Positions 47,043 through 61,731 are shown, counted from the first letter of the stretch. The stretch: DNA of 64,000 bases from Pneumocystis sp. 'macacae' (GCA_018127085.1 CM030727.1:1-64000), one strand, 5' to 3'. Program-made: numbers and translations. The notes: generated by a model from the letters alone, not told the origin.

Positions 47043-47716
47043 AACTATATAAACTGTATAAGAGATTGAGTTCTTTATTCATTTTTAGTGTCTTTATATG
47101 TTTAAAAGTCATTTTATATATCCCTGATTGTTTCTGTAATTCTAATGTTCTTGTTTTTAGAGAATAAAACAAGTTTTGTAATAATTTTTATACTATATAT
47201 TTTTATATACCAACTCCTTTATTTTTTATTTTATTTGAATAAACTAAAGTATATCTATTTAATATATATATTCTTTCATTAAAAAACTGAATTTAATGAT
47301 ATTTTATTTACCTAAAATACTCAAAATGCTATAAATTAAAATATTTTCAATTATATTTTCTATATATAACCATATGTAATCTACATTTCTTTATTGCTGA
47401 TATTTTGAATTTACAATGTTTCCATTGGATAATATAAATATATATAATTTGCAAATTTTTCAAAATTTTACGAATATAATTTGGAGTTTATTAAAAAGAA
47501 AAATATTGTCAAAAATTACATGAAAATTTGGGTTTCTAACCCTAAATCTTAGAAAAAATAAGATTAGACTTACGATTGGTTAGGGTTATATAAAAAAAGT
47601 GAAAACATATTGTCTTTCACTGAGTAATAAAATTAGATGAGTTATTAAGAATTCAAGATAAAAAAGTTTTTAGGGAAAAAAATTTTTAAGTCATTAGAGT
47701 TTTTAGATATTAAATT
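47043..47716. other. Intergenic spacer with ribosomal-protein promoter
   Basis: AT-rich. Two TTAGGG-type motifs near its right half, listed separately, should belong to the RPL18 promoter. Confidence 0.5.
47537..47590. promoter_or_regulatory. Paired TTAGGG-type motifs upstream of RPL18
   Basis: CTAACCCTAAA at 47537-47547 and GGTTAGGGTTAT at 47579-47590 lie in opposite orientation 130-180 bp upstream of the RPL18 start. TTAGGG sites bound by Tbf1-type proteins drive ribosomal protein genes in many fungi. HomolE in fission yeast is a related ACCCTA motif. Confidence 0.6.
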
Positions 47717-48416
47717 ATGGTAAAATATGCATATAAAAGGAAAAATTCTTTACTAATAATCAAGGGAATTGATCGAGCAAATCGTTCTACTAAGAAAAAG
47801 GGACGAGTAGCACCCAAATCTAATAATATTTACATTAGACTACTAGTTAAGCTTTATCGGTTTTTAGCACGTATGTATTTTATCTATAAAAGAGAATGTT
47901 TATATAACTTTGCAAGGCCGTACAGAATCTTCATTTAATAAGACTGTACTTAAACGCTTATTTCAATCCCGTGTAAATCGACCTCCTGTTTCAATTTCTA
48001 GAATTGTTCGGGCTTTAAGGAATGTAGAGGACACTGATACTAAAACAATCGTAGTAGTTGGGACTGTGACTGATGACAATCGTATATTAGAAGTCCCAAA
48101 ACTGTCTCTTGCAGCTTTACGAGTTACAAAGACTGCACGTTTCCGTATTCTTAAAAGTGGTGGTGAAGTTATCACTCTAGATCAATTGGCTGTTCGTGCG
48201 CCTTTGGGAAGTAATGTTATTTTATTAAGAGGAAAAAAGAATACTAGAGAAGCTGTCAAACATTTTGGAATGGGTCCTCATAAGGTTCGTGTTATTTTTT
48301 TTATTGATTTTTTGAAATATTGAAATGTATAGCACAAAAAGCCTTATGTTAGAAGTAAAGGAAGAAAATTTGAGAGAGCTCGCGGACGTCGTCGAAGCAG
48401 GGGATTTAAAGTTTAA
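47717..48416 (+). CDS. RPL18: 60S ribosomal protein L18 (eL18)
   Basis: Four exons: 47717-47719 (the ATG alone), 47765-47870, 47917-48284 and 48333-48416, giving 186 residues as in yeast. Motifs: [74 protein letters not shown] and the conserved end [18 protein letters not shown]. The first exon contains only the start codon, followed by a 45-bp intron. Without splicing the frame would begin MVKYAYKRK, which does not match the family, so the spliced start is preferred. Confidence 0.96.
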
Positions 48417-48517
48417 AATATAAACTATGGTTAAATATTGATATGTATAAAATTTAGATTATATAATTTTTTAATAATTTTGAACTTTTCTACCAAATCG
48501 TTAATTAATACTTAACG

Positions 48518-51028
48518 ATGACATGTTCCCATCTTTCTGAAATTTGTGCTTCAGTACTTGTACAAGATGATTATAATAAAGAATGCACACAATGCTTTGA
48601 TTCATGGGATGATTTGCTAGGAGTTGATGTATGTCTTTCTTGTTTTAATGCGGGATGTTTAGATAAGCAAAGACATCATGCACTTATTCACTTTGAACGG
48701 ACACAACATCCAGTTGTTGTTAATATTAAAAGAGAAAGAATAAATACAAAGGCAAGGAATTTATATATTTGTATCAATAATTGAAATTAATATATAAATA
48801 GCGTCAAGAAGAACTATTACAAAAATATACAAAATTAGATATTCAAGAAGAAAGTGAAATATATAATATCCAAACATGTGTTAAATGTTATATATGCAAA
48901 ATATCTAATATTAGCGAAGATTCTGGTCGCGTATTTTTTACTTTTTATTTAAAAATAATAGTAATTTTTTGAAGTTGAAAAATATTATTAGTTCTATTAT
49001 ATCGTTACCTTCAGCTTTAGAAAAAAACGAAATTAGGTCATGGGAACTTGAGTTAAGTAGTTGTGAACACGTTCTTTCATTATTTCAAAATAGTTTTTCA
49101 GAAGACTTTAATCAGTCTTTATCATCCTGTGTTGAATGCGATTTAAAGGAAAATTTGTGGTTGTGTTTACAATGTGGAAATGTTGGTTGTGGGCGTTGCC
49201 AATTTTTTAAGAATTCCGGAAACGGACATGCATTACAACATTTTGAAAAAACATTGCATCCTATAAGCATTAAGCTTGGAACAATTTCACCAGAAGGAAC
49301 AGCAGACATATACTGTTATCTTTGTAATGATGAAATTCTTGATCCAGATATTCATGCACATTTAAAACATTGGGGAATAGATATTAATCAGTATAAAAAA
49401 GTTGAAAAAAATTTAGTTGAACTTCAAATTGAACAAAATATGAAATGGGACTTTACGTCTTTTGATAGTAATAATGAAAATGTAAAGTTATTGTCAGGAC
49501 CTGGTCTTACAGGTCTTAAAAATTTCGGGAATACTTGTTATATGTCTTCTATTTTACAAGTAATGTTTTCTTTTAAAATATTTGAGGAACGGTATCTATA
49601 ATGTTATTGTATATTTAAAATCTATTAATTAATATATAGATATATGGCGTCTTTTCAAAAGCATCCATTGGATTGCAATTTTTTATCTCCATCTTTATGT
49701 CTTGAATGTCAATTAAATAAAATTGCAGATGGACTTATATCTGGTCGTTATTCTGTTTCTATAAAAGATAACACTTCTTTAGAAGAAAATAAAAGTTATG
49801 AAAATGCGATCACACCTGTTATGTTTAAAATGCTTGTAGGTAAAAATCATCCTGAATTTTCAACTATGAGACAGCAAGATTCTTTTGAATTTTTATTATA
49901 TCTTTCGAAATTGATATCTCAGCAAAGTCGTGTATCTAATTCATTTGACCCTACTAGATCCTTTTGTTTTCGTCTCGAGCAACGGTTACAATGTCTCTCA
50001 TGTAAACGTGTTAAATATAGTTCGTATGATCAAGATAACATTTCTCTTTCTTTTCCTACAAAAAAATATTCCAATGATGAAAATACTCTTAAGGAAATTA
50101 CTTTAGAAGAATGTCTCGATTTTTTTACTAGTGATGAAAATATTGCATATTTTTGTAAGTGTTGTGGACAAAAAGAAGGTGCTATTCGAAGAAACATGTT
50201 TTCTACTTTTCCTGAAATTTTTATCATTAATGTTCAGCGCTTCGAATTAGTAAATTGGGTTCCTAAAAAATTAGGTATTTATTTATTAATAATGTCGACT
50301 TTATTTATAAATGTTAGACGTTTCTATTGTTTTTCCTGAAGATGAAATTAATTTGGATAAATATTTATTTAAAGGACCCCAACAAGATGAAGATATATCG
50401 TTTGATGATCAAGAGAGTAGTTCACTTAATGAACCATTAATTAATATGGAATATTATGAACAATTGCAATCTATGGGATTCTCTCAAGCACTCTGTAAAA
50501 GAGCTCTTCTAGAAACCGGGAATTCGGATATAGATACTGCAATGACATGGATATTATCTAATCAGGATTGTTTAAACATTAACATATTTGAATCAGATAC
50601 TTTTGAAATAAATAAACAAGTAAAGATTTTGGAAGATATGGGTTTTTCATCTTCTCAAGCAAAGAAAGCATTGAAAGAGACTGTATGTATTGTAAGTTGT
50701 TTTAATTTCTGTTAATAATTTTAAGAATTTAAATACCGAACGCGCTATAGAATGGTTATTTTCACATCTAAATGATAACGATAATTTTAAAATTAGTAAA
50801 CAAGATACTGTCATGGGCTCTAATGAATTTCCAATATCATATAAGTGCCAAGCAATTGTTTGTCATAAAGGTGGGAGTGTTCATGCTGGACATTATGTAG
50901 CTTTTATAAAAAAACATATCTCTAATAAGGAAGAATGGGTGTTATTTAACGACGAAAAAGTAACTCAAGTTAATGAAATTAAAGAAGCACATAAAACATC
51001 ATATATATACTTTTTCTTGCGAATTTAA
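48518..51028 (+). CDS. UBP14: Ubiquitin-specific protease Ubp14/USP5
   Basis: Six exons (48518-48751, 48802-48930, 48975-49591, 49640-50274, 50318-50682, 50726-51028) give 760 residues. This deubiquitinase disassembles free polyubiquitin chains and so protects the proteasome. It has a degenerate N-terminal zinc finger (CTQCFDSWDDLL, CLSCFNAGCLDK), a second ZnF-UBP (CVECDLKENLWLCLQCGNVG, then HALQHFEKTLHP) at about residues 170-215, the catalytic GLKNFGNTCYMSS box at about 300-312, a CxxC pair in the fingers region, two UBA domains (LQSMGFSQALCKRALLETGN at about 580; LEDMGFSSSQAKKALKET at about 640), and the His box GGSVHAGHYVAFI at about 710. Intron 1 (48752-48801) uses a GC donor, AAG|GCAAGG, with an AG acceptor. 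Confidence 0.96.
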
Positions 51029-51811
51029 ATTATATATATTTCCAATTATTAAAAATATTATAAGTTATTATAATAGTATATATTTTTAGAGTATTTAAAT
51101 CTGGTCTTTTAATGAGTTTAAAAAATATTGTTTTTATATAAATTATTTATATTTAAAACTAGAGTATAATTTGTAATTTTTCGACTGTACTTGGAAATAC
51201 TTTGATCTTTAACATTGTTAGAGGTTCAAAAATATCAATGTAATAAATTTTAAATAAAATAAAATTTTATACTTTTTTTAAAAAACACTTATTTAAATTT
51301 AGATATTCCCTTTATTTATAAACTTAAAAGCCTGTTTTTAGTTTAAACAACATGTTTTTTTTAATACTAATTTATTATATTTATTATAAAAAAACATTAC
51401 ATTATCTAATGTTAAATAAAATTTGATTACTGTTAATTTTATTTCACTAGTAAAAGTTTTTTGTTATAGAAGTAAATTTAACATAATTTTATATTTGTTC
51501 AACAAAATCTATTTTCTTGTTATTTTTAATGTAACAAATAATAAAAAAATAAAAATCACAAAATTGTATAAACCGGTTTCTATTTTATTCCGATTAAATT
51601 ATTTATTTATATAGATCATGAAAGTTCATAAAAACCTATTTAATAAAAACAAAAAATTAAATAAATATAATTAATATTTTTGTATATAGTAAAAAATCTT
51701 GGAACAAATCGAGAAGTTAATGGTATTCAAAATCTTTATTTTAAAATGATTTCCCAAAAAGCATAATAATTTCAATAGCAAACGTAATATTATATAATTG
51801 TTAAATAAATA
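51029..51811. other. Convergent AT-rich spacer
   Basis: About 780 bp between convergent genes. The one open frame of about 60 codons is AT-rich noise. Nothing else is seen. Confidence 0.5.
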
Positions 51812-53180
51812 TTAATATTTAATAACTTCTGAAAAAAAGTCTTTTGAAATTTCATAAGAAAGCCATGATGTTCCCTATTTTTATTAATTTTTGAATAATT
51901 TTGATTTAATAAAAAATACCATAGACGGAATAACCTACATTAATAAACTTTAGAGTAAAAAAGATAAGAAAATATACCTTTAACAAGTTTGGCAAAAGCC
52001 CTTGATAAAATCCTTTCCAACCTTGTTGTGCTAATATTTGTTTTAAAGCATCGTAGATTGAAACATATCTATAATTTATTCCGGGCATATAAGCAACCTA
52101 ATAAAACTACAGTTAGCATGTAATACTCATTTATAAATACTACTTGAAATCTTCTTCGCAAGACATCGGCAGGATATGTAATTGTTTGAGCTATAGCTCC
52201 AGATATTGCGCCACTAAAAAATTTTCCAAATACTGTAGGCTGACCATCTTCTTGGGAGATTAATTTCTTCATAGACTCATATATCTTTAAAAATATTAAT
52301 ACCAAGATGTATTAATATTAATACTTACAGCAAAATTTAAGCCAACATATGGAGCAATTCCTAAAATAGTAGGCCAAATACCTTTATAAAGGGCTTTAAG
52401 TCCTCCTTCAATAATATATATGTTTTTCATTGTTTTCCATATTCCAGGAAGTTCTTGATTTCTATTTATCAGTTTAAGCGGTAAAGATGCAGATTGTATT
52501 GAAAGTCGAGTACGTGTAATATCAAGAGGGTATGTCACAACTTCTAATAATTAAAAAAAAAACATTAAATCCTAAAGAATTATACCAACAGATGTAATCC
52601 CAGCTAGAGCTCCAGCAGTTAGTCTTTGTGGTGTATCAAGCTCTGTTTTTCCAAAAGGCATAAGTAACTTAAAAACTGTTAATTTATAATTCTGGAATAT
52701 AGAAAAATTATTATCAGAAAAATACTTCTTTATAAACAGTATAGCTAGCAAATTGTGTGGAAGAATATGGGAAGATTCGAAGACTTAAATTTTAACATTT
52801 AATACATTTAAAATAAAAAAACATACCAATTAACACCATTACCTCTCATATATCCTTTAAAACCTTCCTCTTTCCAAATCTTAGATAACGCAGACATAAT
52901 ACCTTGATAATGTTTGTTTTTGTCTTGAATTTGAAAAATTATTTTTACGCGTTCTAAAGGTGAAACAACAGTTCTAGGGTTAAAAGTTAGCATGAATAAA
53001 AGATAAAAAGAAAAACCTTGATACTATCCCTATAAAATGTTATAAGAGTTTCCTTTTTTTTAATAAAAGCTAGTTACCTGCAATTCCACCTGATAAAAAA
53101 GATATAAAAAATGAAGTTGAAAGTTCTGTTGACGTGATAAATATTTTTTTTTCTTCATTTTTATTAACATCTTCCAACAT
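51812..53180 (-). CDS. Mitochondrial carrier, YPR011C-like (APS/PAPS type)
   Basis: Ten exons (53180-53078, 53029-53017, 52973-52827, 52783-52726, 52667-52586, 52543-52329, 52284-52144, 52097-51978, 51934-51920, 51874-51812) give 318 residues. All three carrier repeats are present: SPLERVKIIFQ, YPLDITRTRLS and YPADVLRRRFQ, each in the Px(D/E)xx(K/R)x(K/R) form. RGNGVNCLRIFPYSSTQFASY and LYKGIWPTILGIAPYVGLNF match yeast Ypr011c best; that protein is reported to carry adenosine 5'-phosphosulfate and PAPS across the inner membrane. Exon 2 is only 13 nt (GIVSR region) and exon 9 only 15 nt, encoding VIPSM, which restores the conserved LLKVxPS segment. Substrate assignment is inference. Confidence 0.9.
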
Positions 53181-54846
53181 CTAAATATTCCAGAATTAAC
53201 TTTCCTCCTAAAACACAAATTATTTTGATTTTGCTATAAAATACACTTCATTTTTAATAATTTTCGAATTTTATATTTTATCAAGAAATTTAAAAAAATA
53301 AATGTATTTTAAAATAAAAATAGTTATATATAATTTTTATTAGATAATGTTAAATAAATGATTTTTTTATGTATTCTATAAAGTTTTGATGTTTAGATAA
53401 TTTTTAATATATGATTAAGATATATAAAATTTTAAAATTTTTTAAAAAATGAGTATATTATTAATACTTATTTATTATTCTGTATTATGTAGAACAAAAA
53501 AGAATTTAGTATTAAATTGTTAATAAATATATTTAAATTTTCTAAAATTATTTAATTATAATTAATTTATAATTCTATATATAAAAAATATTTAAATTTT
53601 GACGTATTTTTTATACTTTAGTTTAAACTAATTTTGATTAAATAGACTTAAAAATATTTATACTATGTATAATTTGATAATTATATATATTTGATGTTAT
53701 ATATTTTTAAATATAAAATTATTCTAGAAATATGTTGTAAATAGCCAGATCAATAATAAAATAAGCTCACTAGACTAAAAATAAAATTCCATGTGATTTT
53801 AGTTTTTGGAAAAAATTGTATTTGAAAATGTAATTATTATAAAAATTAAAACATTAGATTATTTCAATAATGATAAAATTTATATAGTTACATGAAATTA
53901 TTTTTTCAAACGAAAAAAATATTTTTGTTAATATTATATTTATGTTTATAAAACATTAAAAATGTTAAAAATAAGAATAATTTAAATGTAAATTTTTAAC
54001 TAAGATTTTTTATAAATCTTTTAATGTTAATCTTTTAAAGTTCAATCGTTATATCATATTAATCTTAAAATTATTTTGAAAAATATTATTTTTATATATA
54101 TGAAAATAATTTATAATATGAAATAATAACGAATATAATATAAATATGATATATATTAGGAAATAATTGATTTTATTATAAATTTTATACTATAATAGTA
54201 CTATTTATTATAAATTACTTAACATAAAATTACTTTATAAAAGCAAAAAAAATCATAATATTAGATCTAAACGTTAAAATTGGAAATTATAATATTAATG
54301 TAATTTTTCTACTTAAATAAAAAATATAATTTTTCCATTGAAAAAATGCTTTTTAAAATATTCATGACATAAATAATTTATTTAGAGATTTGCATTTTAT
54401 CAACAATTATAGTGAATTTTAAAAATACTGTAATGATTAATTTATTTATGAATTTAAATCCTATAAATATAAGAAGAATTATTATAAATTTAGTCGTATA
54501 CTAATATTATTAATATACGAATTAACATTATATAATTAAGAAAGTATAAAGATATTTATTCTTTACTATAAATATTTAATAAGAAAATAAAAGATCTTTT
54601 ATATTTATAGTTTAGTTTATTTTTTAAAATTATTCTTTTATGTAGAATTATTGATTTCTTAATTTATTCTATTCAGTGTTATCTAATAATTAGAAAATAT
54701 TAGAAAAAATATTAAATTTTTTAATGCAAAAAAATTAGTAAATACAATAGTATCATATATTTAATTAGAAGAATTATTTTTGAATCTTTTTCAAAAACAA
54801 AACCATAAATAATATATTTATATTTATTTACAATAATATTATTAAT
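53181..54846. other. AT-rich spacer, no gene
   Basis: About 1.7 kb of very AT-rich sequence, one of the longest gene-free stretches in the core half. No motif or RNA fold is obvious by eye. Confidence 0.5.
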
Positions 54847-56501
54847 TTATATTACATTAATTATTATATGTCGTTTTTTTCCTAATTTTAAAATAAGAAT
54901 TTTTTCTTCAATAAGCCAATCCTTTGTAATTTGTATAAATGAGCTAGTTATTTTTTCTTTAATAGTATATATTCCACCACTTCGGAATAATTTGTTTATT
55001 TGTGCTAAAATTCATTAATTCCTATAAGTATTTATGTACTCAAAATTACATTTACTTAAAACACCTGATTCTTTTATAACCTGGGGTACAGTTCTGCCAA
55101 TAACCTTTTCTTTATTTAAGGTAATAATATCTTGTTTATTTGTAAATATTTCAAAAATATGAGAAACCTTTAATTTATTCTTTCCTTTATCTGAAAATAA
55201 TAACTGTGCTGCCATTTTAGATTTCTTCATTTCTTCTTGTCCATGAATTAACATAACAACCTCTTCTGCGAGCTTATGCTGTGCATAGCGTTTATCAGGA
55301 GCATTAAAATGATGTTCCATAATTTCAGAGATAGTATCTAAAGGAAGAAGTGTAAAAATCTTTAAATACTTTTCAACAATTTCATCAGAAGATTGCACAA
55401 AAAACTACATAGAAGATAGATAGAATAATAAAAAATAAAAGCATAACGTACTTGATAAAGCTGATATGGACTAGTCATATCAGAATTAAGCCAAACAGTA
55501 TCACCTATGCTTTTGCTAAATTTCTCCCCATTTTTTTTAAGTAACAAAGGCACAGTAATTCCACATGGCTGCATTATAGATATTGGATTTTTTCTACAAT
55601 CCTTTAGATTATTTATTTTGTTAATAAGTTCTATTCCTGCAACAATATTTCCCCATTGATCATTTCCTCCTATTTGTACTGAAACATTATAGTTCTGATT
55701 TAAATAATAAAAGTCATACGCTTGAAGTAATTGATATGTAAATTCACCATAGCTTATTCCTTGGTCAGAATCAAGTCGACTTTTCACACTAAACATAATA
55801 TTAAATAGAATAATACGTTAACTTTTCTGATACCTATCCCTCGAAAGCATTTCTCTTACTTTTATGTTCGGTCCAACTACTTTTAAAAAATCAAAAAGTG
55901 AGAATCCATCATACCATTCTAAATTATTCATAATATAATATTTTCCAGCATCAGAAACGTTATATCCTCGTTTAAGTGCATATATTAAGCCATTTTTAAA
56001 AAAAGAATTAAGTTGATCCTTAATCTCCAACGCATTTTTAGATATAAAATCCCATTTCAATACTTTTCTTTGCTTTGTTTTACCAGATGGATCACCTATA
56101 CGAGACGTTCCACCACCAACCTTATAACAGGATTCGTCATTATTAGTAACATATTCTTCTTTTCTCTCTTACTATACTATAACAATTATGACCTCTTAAA
56201 TAAAAATGAAAAAGAGATAATATTGTGACAAGATTTCCAATATGAAGTGATGAAGCTGTTGGATCTATTCCCATATATATTGAGAGATTATCTGTGTGTA
56301 TTTTTTCTTTAAATTTTGACTCGCTTATATTTATTTAGATATTTTTTCTTTTAAATAAATACTAAACCTTGATATTATTTCTATAAGTCCACGTGCTTTT
56401 AATTCATCAATAAGATATGTTTTTTTTCCATTTTTTGCTAAAAAAGTGCTACGCATTCGCTTCAAACACCTTACTATGTGTTTTCTGCAAATTCTTTCCA
56501 T
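54847..56501 (-). CDS. MSY1: Tyrosyl-tRNA synthetase, mitochondrial type
   Basis: Six exons (56501-56368, 56323-56173, 56120-55834, 55788-55452, 55404-55050, 55004-54847) give 473 residues. It charges mitochondrial tRNA-Tyr. Bacterial-type TyrRS features are clear: YMGIDPTASSLHIGN (HIGH-type motif), GGGTSRIGDPSGKTKQR, NNLEWYDGFSLFDFLKVVGP, FTYQLLQAYDFYYL, IGGNDQWGNI, and GEKFSKSIGDTVWL (the KMSKS equivalent, KFSKS). The C-terminal part ends in an S4-like segment (INKLFRSGGIYTIKEK). The N-terminus is basic (MERICRKHIVRCLKRMRSTF), as expected for mitochondrial import. Introns are 44-52 bp. Confidence 0.94.
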
Positions 56502-56613
56502 ACTATCTTACTTTCTACATTCCTTTTTATAATATATTTTCATAAAACGTATTGAAAATACTTACTATAATATACGGTAAAAAATATAAAAAAACATAAA
56601 TAAATCTTAAAAA

Positions 56614-57866
56614 ATGAATAATGACAACAATATAATTCTAAAAAAAGAAATGGGGATAATGGGCGAAAATACTAATATAGATTATGAAGACTATGAGGAT
56701 GATACTGGAGACTTAGATATGTCAAAGATAAGAAGTAAAGTATGGCTTGTAAAGGTTCCAAAATTCCTTTTAGATAGATGGGAATTAGTGAAGGATGATG
56801 ATGTTGACCTTGGTATTATCCGTATTCAAAAGTATGTGTTTTTACATGTTTTAATTTAAAACAAACTTACTGATTTAGTGGCAAATCAGATAATGTAAAA
56901 TTAATCAAGTAAACAAATAGGACTAACAAATTACTAAGATTAAGCTTATAATACCTGATATTGAAAGTAATAAAGATCTTCCTTTAGAATATAATGTATT
57001 TGTAATGAATCAACATACACGTAATACCTATGTTTTTGCAGAAAGAGATGAAAAGCCTGTGCAAAATTTATCCGATGCGACACTCTTTCAAGAAACATTT
57101 CATGAGAAAAAGTCTAATATACACAAACCTTCTCGAAGTATACATATTATATTTAGAGATTTATTCATTTTTGATAGAACATATTGCACTTGTTGGAACA
57201 ATTGCTCATGAATGCAATATTTCTCCTATTATTAATGAACAGTATCGAAAGGTTATGCAGGCACGATCTAAAGCTGCCTCCCAACCTAAACGGAAAATAC
57301 AAATGCTCAATAACCACAATTCTCTTACAGGGAATCTTATGACTTTAGGAACACCAGAAACAAATGCTGGACGTTTCAGTTCCTTTATTGTAATTTTGAT
57401 TATTATATGAAATGCTAATAATTTATCTATCTTTCCTAGAAAAATACTAAAAAAAGTACCTCTGATCAAAAAGCTTCTCGATTACCACGTAATGAGCTCC
57501 TCGATATATTGTTCAAATGTTTTGATGATTATGACTACTATTCCATGAAAACTTTGAAAGAGATTACAAAACAACCAGAGGTCTTAATGCTATATTTATT
57601 TTGTTTCTTTTTTACTTTAATAGACATATCTTAAAGAAGTCCTGGAATCAATAGCAGTATTGCTTAAAAAAGGACCATATATTATGAAGTGGACGCTTAA
57701 GACTGAATATAAGAATAGAAACAATTTATCTGTTAATGAAACAAAACAATCTAACACTAGTGTATCGGCAGCTACATTACATAATGCTTATTTAAATAAT
57801 GAAAGTTTTAAAATTAACAAAAGTTATATAGGAAACGATGATAAAATGATTGATAATACTTTTTGA
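56614..57866 (+). CDS. TFG2: TFIIF beta subunit (Tfg2/RAP30)
   Basis: Six exons (56614-56831, 56879-56894, 56939-57137, 57178-57389, 57440-57580, 57624-57866) give 342 residues. It is the small subunit of the RNA polymerase II initiation factor TFIIF. Motifs include the dimerisation part (VWLVKVPKFLLDRWELVKDD), YNVFVMNQHTRNTYVFAE, GTIAHECNISPIINEQYRKVM, and the C-terminal winged helix RLPRNELLDILFKCFDDYDY ... TKQPETYLKEVLESIAVLLK with GPYIMKWTLKTEY. Exon 2 is just 16 nt. Introns are 40-50 bp. A short acidic leader (YEDYEDDTGDLD) precedes the first domain, as in other fungi. Confidence 0.94.
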
Positions 57867-58095
57867 GCTATATTTATATTGGGTTTTTGATTTAGATACA
57901 ATTTGTTTTGTATATATATATTATTATACTTAAGAAATTATTTGTTTTCATTTTTAAAAATTGTTTTTACAGAAGCATACTATCCGTATATAATTGTTTG
58001 ATTCCAATTATTCTCTCTTTTTTGTTATTTTTATACTCATAGGTATTTATATTCTATCTCGTTAAATTTCATAAAACCAGAATTATAAAAATAAA

Positions 58096-59661
<1,566 letters not shown>

Positions 59662-59963
59662 ATTTTGGAAATATTTGTATATATTATTTAAATATATTTA
59701 TTTTGCATAATTAATATAATTTTTTTATGTAAACTATAATGTTTTAAAAAATAAATAGTAAAATATCGTATTTAAGGTATTTTAATTATATTTTTGTAAA
59801 TCATCTCGAAAAGCTTAGGATTTAAAATTGTATTTTTTATCTTAGTTTTTAGAATATATTTAGAACGTAAATGTTTCGAGTTCTTATTCATTAAAACATT
59901 TAATTAATCTTCAGTTCGTCTTTGAAGCACTTCTCAAATACTTTTATTTATTCCTATTTAAAT
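59662..59963. other. RPT3-ASF1 spacer
   Basis: About 300 bp, AT-rich, holding the ASF1 promoter. No clear motif. Confidence 0.45.
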
Positions 59964-60736
59964 ATGTCTATTGTTAATATATTGTCTATTGATATTTTAA
60001 ATAATCCAGCTCCTTTTTTATCACCTTATGAGTTTGAAATTACCTTTGAATGCTTAGAATCATTGAAAAATGGTATATATATTATAATTTTTCCGTTTCT
60101 AATTCATAAATATCTTAGATCTAGAATGGAAGTTAACTTATGTTGGCTCTGCAATTTCAACGCTGCATGATCAAGAACTTGATAGTCTTTTGGTTGGACC
60201 TATACCTATTGGAATTAATAAATTCTTGTTTCAAGCAGATCCTCCAAGTGCAGAACTTATTCCTAAGAAAGATATCCTTGGAGTTACTGTGATATTGCTT
60301 ACTTGTGCTTATGATGATAGAGAATTTGTAAGAGTGGGCTATTATGTCAATAATGAGCTTCCAGGAGTATTGTTGAGGGAAGACGGGACTCCAGATATTG
60401 AAAAATGGTCAGTAGAAGATGTTCAACGCAATATTCTTGCAGAAAAACCTCGTGTAACTAGATTCAATATTCGGTGGGATGGTGAAGGAGGCGATGAAAT
60501 GCCCCCAGTACAAGATGAGGCAGACGACAATGATGATGACGAAACAGTAAGGCTTTATTTATAACTTAAAAAATTTAATTTGAATATAGTATGGCGCAGA
60601 AGAACAGCTCAAAGATCCTTTTGAAGAGGAGGAAAGTGAAGACGAAGCAGAGGCGTTTGAGATTAATCTGGATGATTCAGAAGAAACCAATTCATGTAAA
60701 TACGATTTTTTATATATTAATAAAACAGAAAACTGA
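59964..60736 (+). CDS. ASF1: Histone chaperone Asf1
   Basis: Three exons (59964-60072, 60119-60546, 60590-60736) give 227 residues. It binds H3-H4 dimers and hands them to nucleosome-assembly factors. The conserved core is complete: [86 protein letters not shown], and [12 protein letters not shown]. An acidic tail follows ([11 protein letters not shown] ... [13 protein letters not shown]), typical of fungal Asf1. The last exon reads to TGA at 60734-60736, within 6 bp of the convergent RPS2 stop, so the two 3' ends overlap in their transcripts. Confidence 0.96.
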
Positions 60737-60741
60737 ATATT

Positions 60742-61485
60742 TTAATATTTGATTTTTTCGGTCTGCATAAGAACATCTGAAAACTCTTCAAAAGGAGTTG
60801 GATAATACGGAATTTCTTTCCAAAGATTAGGCGTTAAGAAACCATAAGTATTTCCAATTGCTGCAAACGTTGCCTTGACAAAATTTCCAAGAGTGCGAGT
60901 AGCGCCTCTAGACGATGTATAACAGTCCTGGATACCTGCAAACTGAAGAAGACGCTTAGGTGTTGGAGCAGCAACAATACCTGTTCCTCGAGGTGCTGGA
61001 ACAAGACGGCACATAGATGAACTGCATTTGCCACTTACTTTTGCACAAACAGTGTGAGGTTCTCCTAAAGAGTTTCCCCAATATCCTCTTCGGACAGGTA
61101 TTACCGACAATTTTGCAAGAATAATAGCTCTACGTATAGCAATTGCCACTTCTTTAGAACACTTTACACCAAGGCCTACATGTCCATCTGAGTCTCCAAC
61201 TATAACAAATGCTTTAAACCGTGTCCTTTGGCCTGCACATGTCTGTTTTTGCACAGGCATTATTTTCAAGACTTCATCTTTTAATTTAGGTAAAAACCAG
61301 TCAACAATCTGATATTCTTTAATAGGAAGAGAATAAAGATATATTTCTTCAAGAGAACGTATTTTCCCCATCTTAACAAGACGTCCAAGTTTCGTTACTG
61401 GTACCCAATCATCTTTTTCCTCTTTATGAGCTCTCCCTCGTCCACGACCGCGATCAAATCCTCCTCGTTCAGGTGCAGGCCCCAT
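60742..61485 (-). CDS. RPS2: 40S ribosomal protein S2 (uS5)
   Basis: Single exon of 247 residues, near the yeast length of 254. An RG-rich N-terminus ([11 protein letters not shown]) precedes [39 protein letters not shown], and the S5 signature [15 protein letters not shown], then [45 protein letters not shown], and YGFLTPNLW. It lies near the entrance of the mRNA channel. It is the only intronless gene of the core half. A HomolD-type box lies upstream at 61651-61658. Confidence 0.97.
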   Translation of the reverse strand: MGPAPERGGFDRGRGRGRAHKEEKDDWVPVTKLGRLVKMGKIRSLEEIYLYSLPIKEYQIVDWFLPKLKDEVLKIMPVQKQTCAGQRTRFKAFVIVGDSDGHVGLGVKCSKEVAIAIRRAIILAKLSVIPVRRGYWGNSLGEPHTVCAKVSGKCSSSMCRLVPAPRGTGIVAAPTPKRLLQFAGIQDCYTSSRGATRTLGNFVKATFAAIGNTYGFLTPNLWKEIPYYPTPFEEFSDVLMQTEKIKY

Positions 61486-61650
61486 GTTATCAATATTCGG
61501 TATTTCTATTCGTAAATATTCGATAAAAGAACCTTTTTCCTCTACAAAAGATGCTTTTTAATCAAAAAGACACTTTCAGAATATTTTTCAAATATATAAT
61601 CTCGAAAAGGTAACTTGTTAGAAATCGGAAGATACTGAGGACGGAGAAAA

Positions 61651-61658
61651 CAGTCACA
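61651..61658. promoter_or_regulatory. HomolD-type box (CAGTCACA) upstream of RPS2
   Basis: CAGTCACA is identical to the fission yeast HomolD core, which acts in place of TATA in ribosomal protein promoters. It lies about 165 bp upstream of the RPS2 start codon, between RPS2 and the end of RPL4. Confidence 0.7.
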
Positions 61659-61731
61659 TAATAAACAAAATAGAAAGAAATAAATGAATAAGATTAAATT
61701 TATAATATACAAATATGGCTATAATAAATAG

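Noticed and set aside
51221..51250. tRNA T-arm-like GAGGTTCAAAAAT
   Set aside because: No matching A box or acceptor stem around it.
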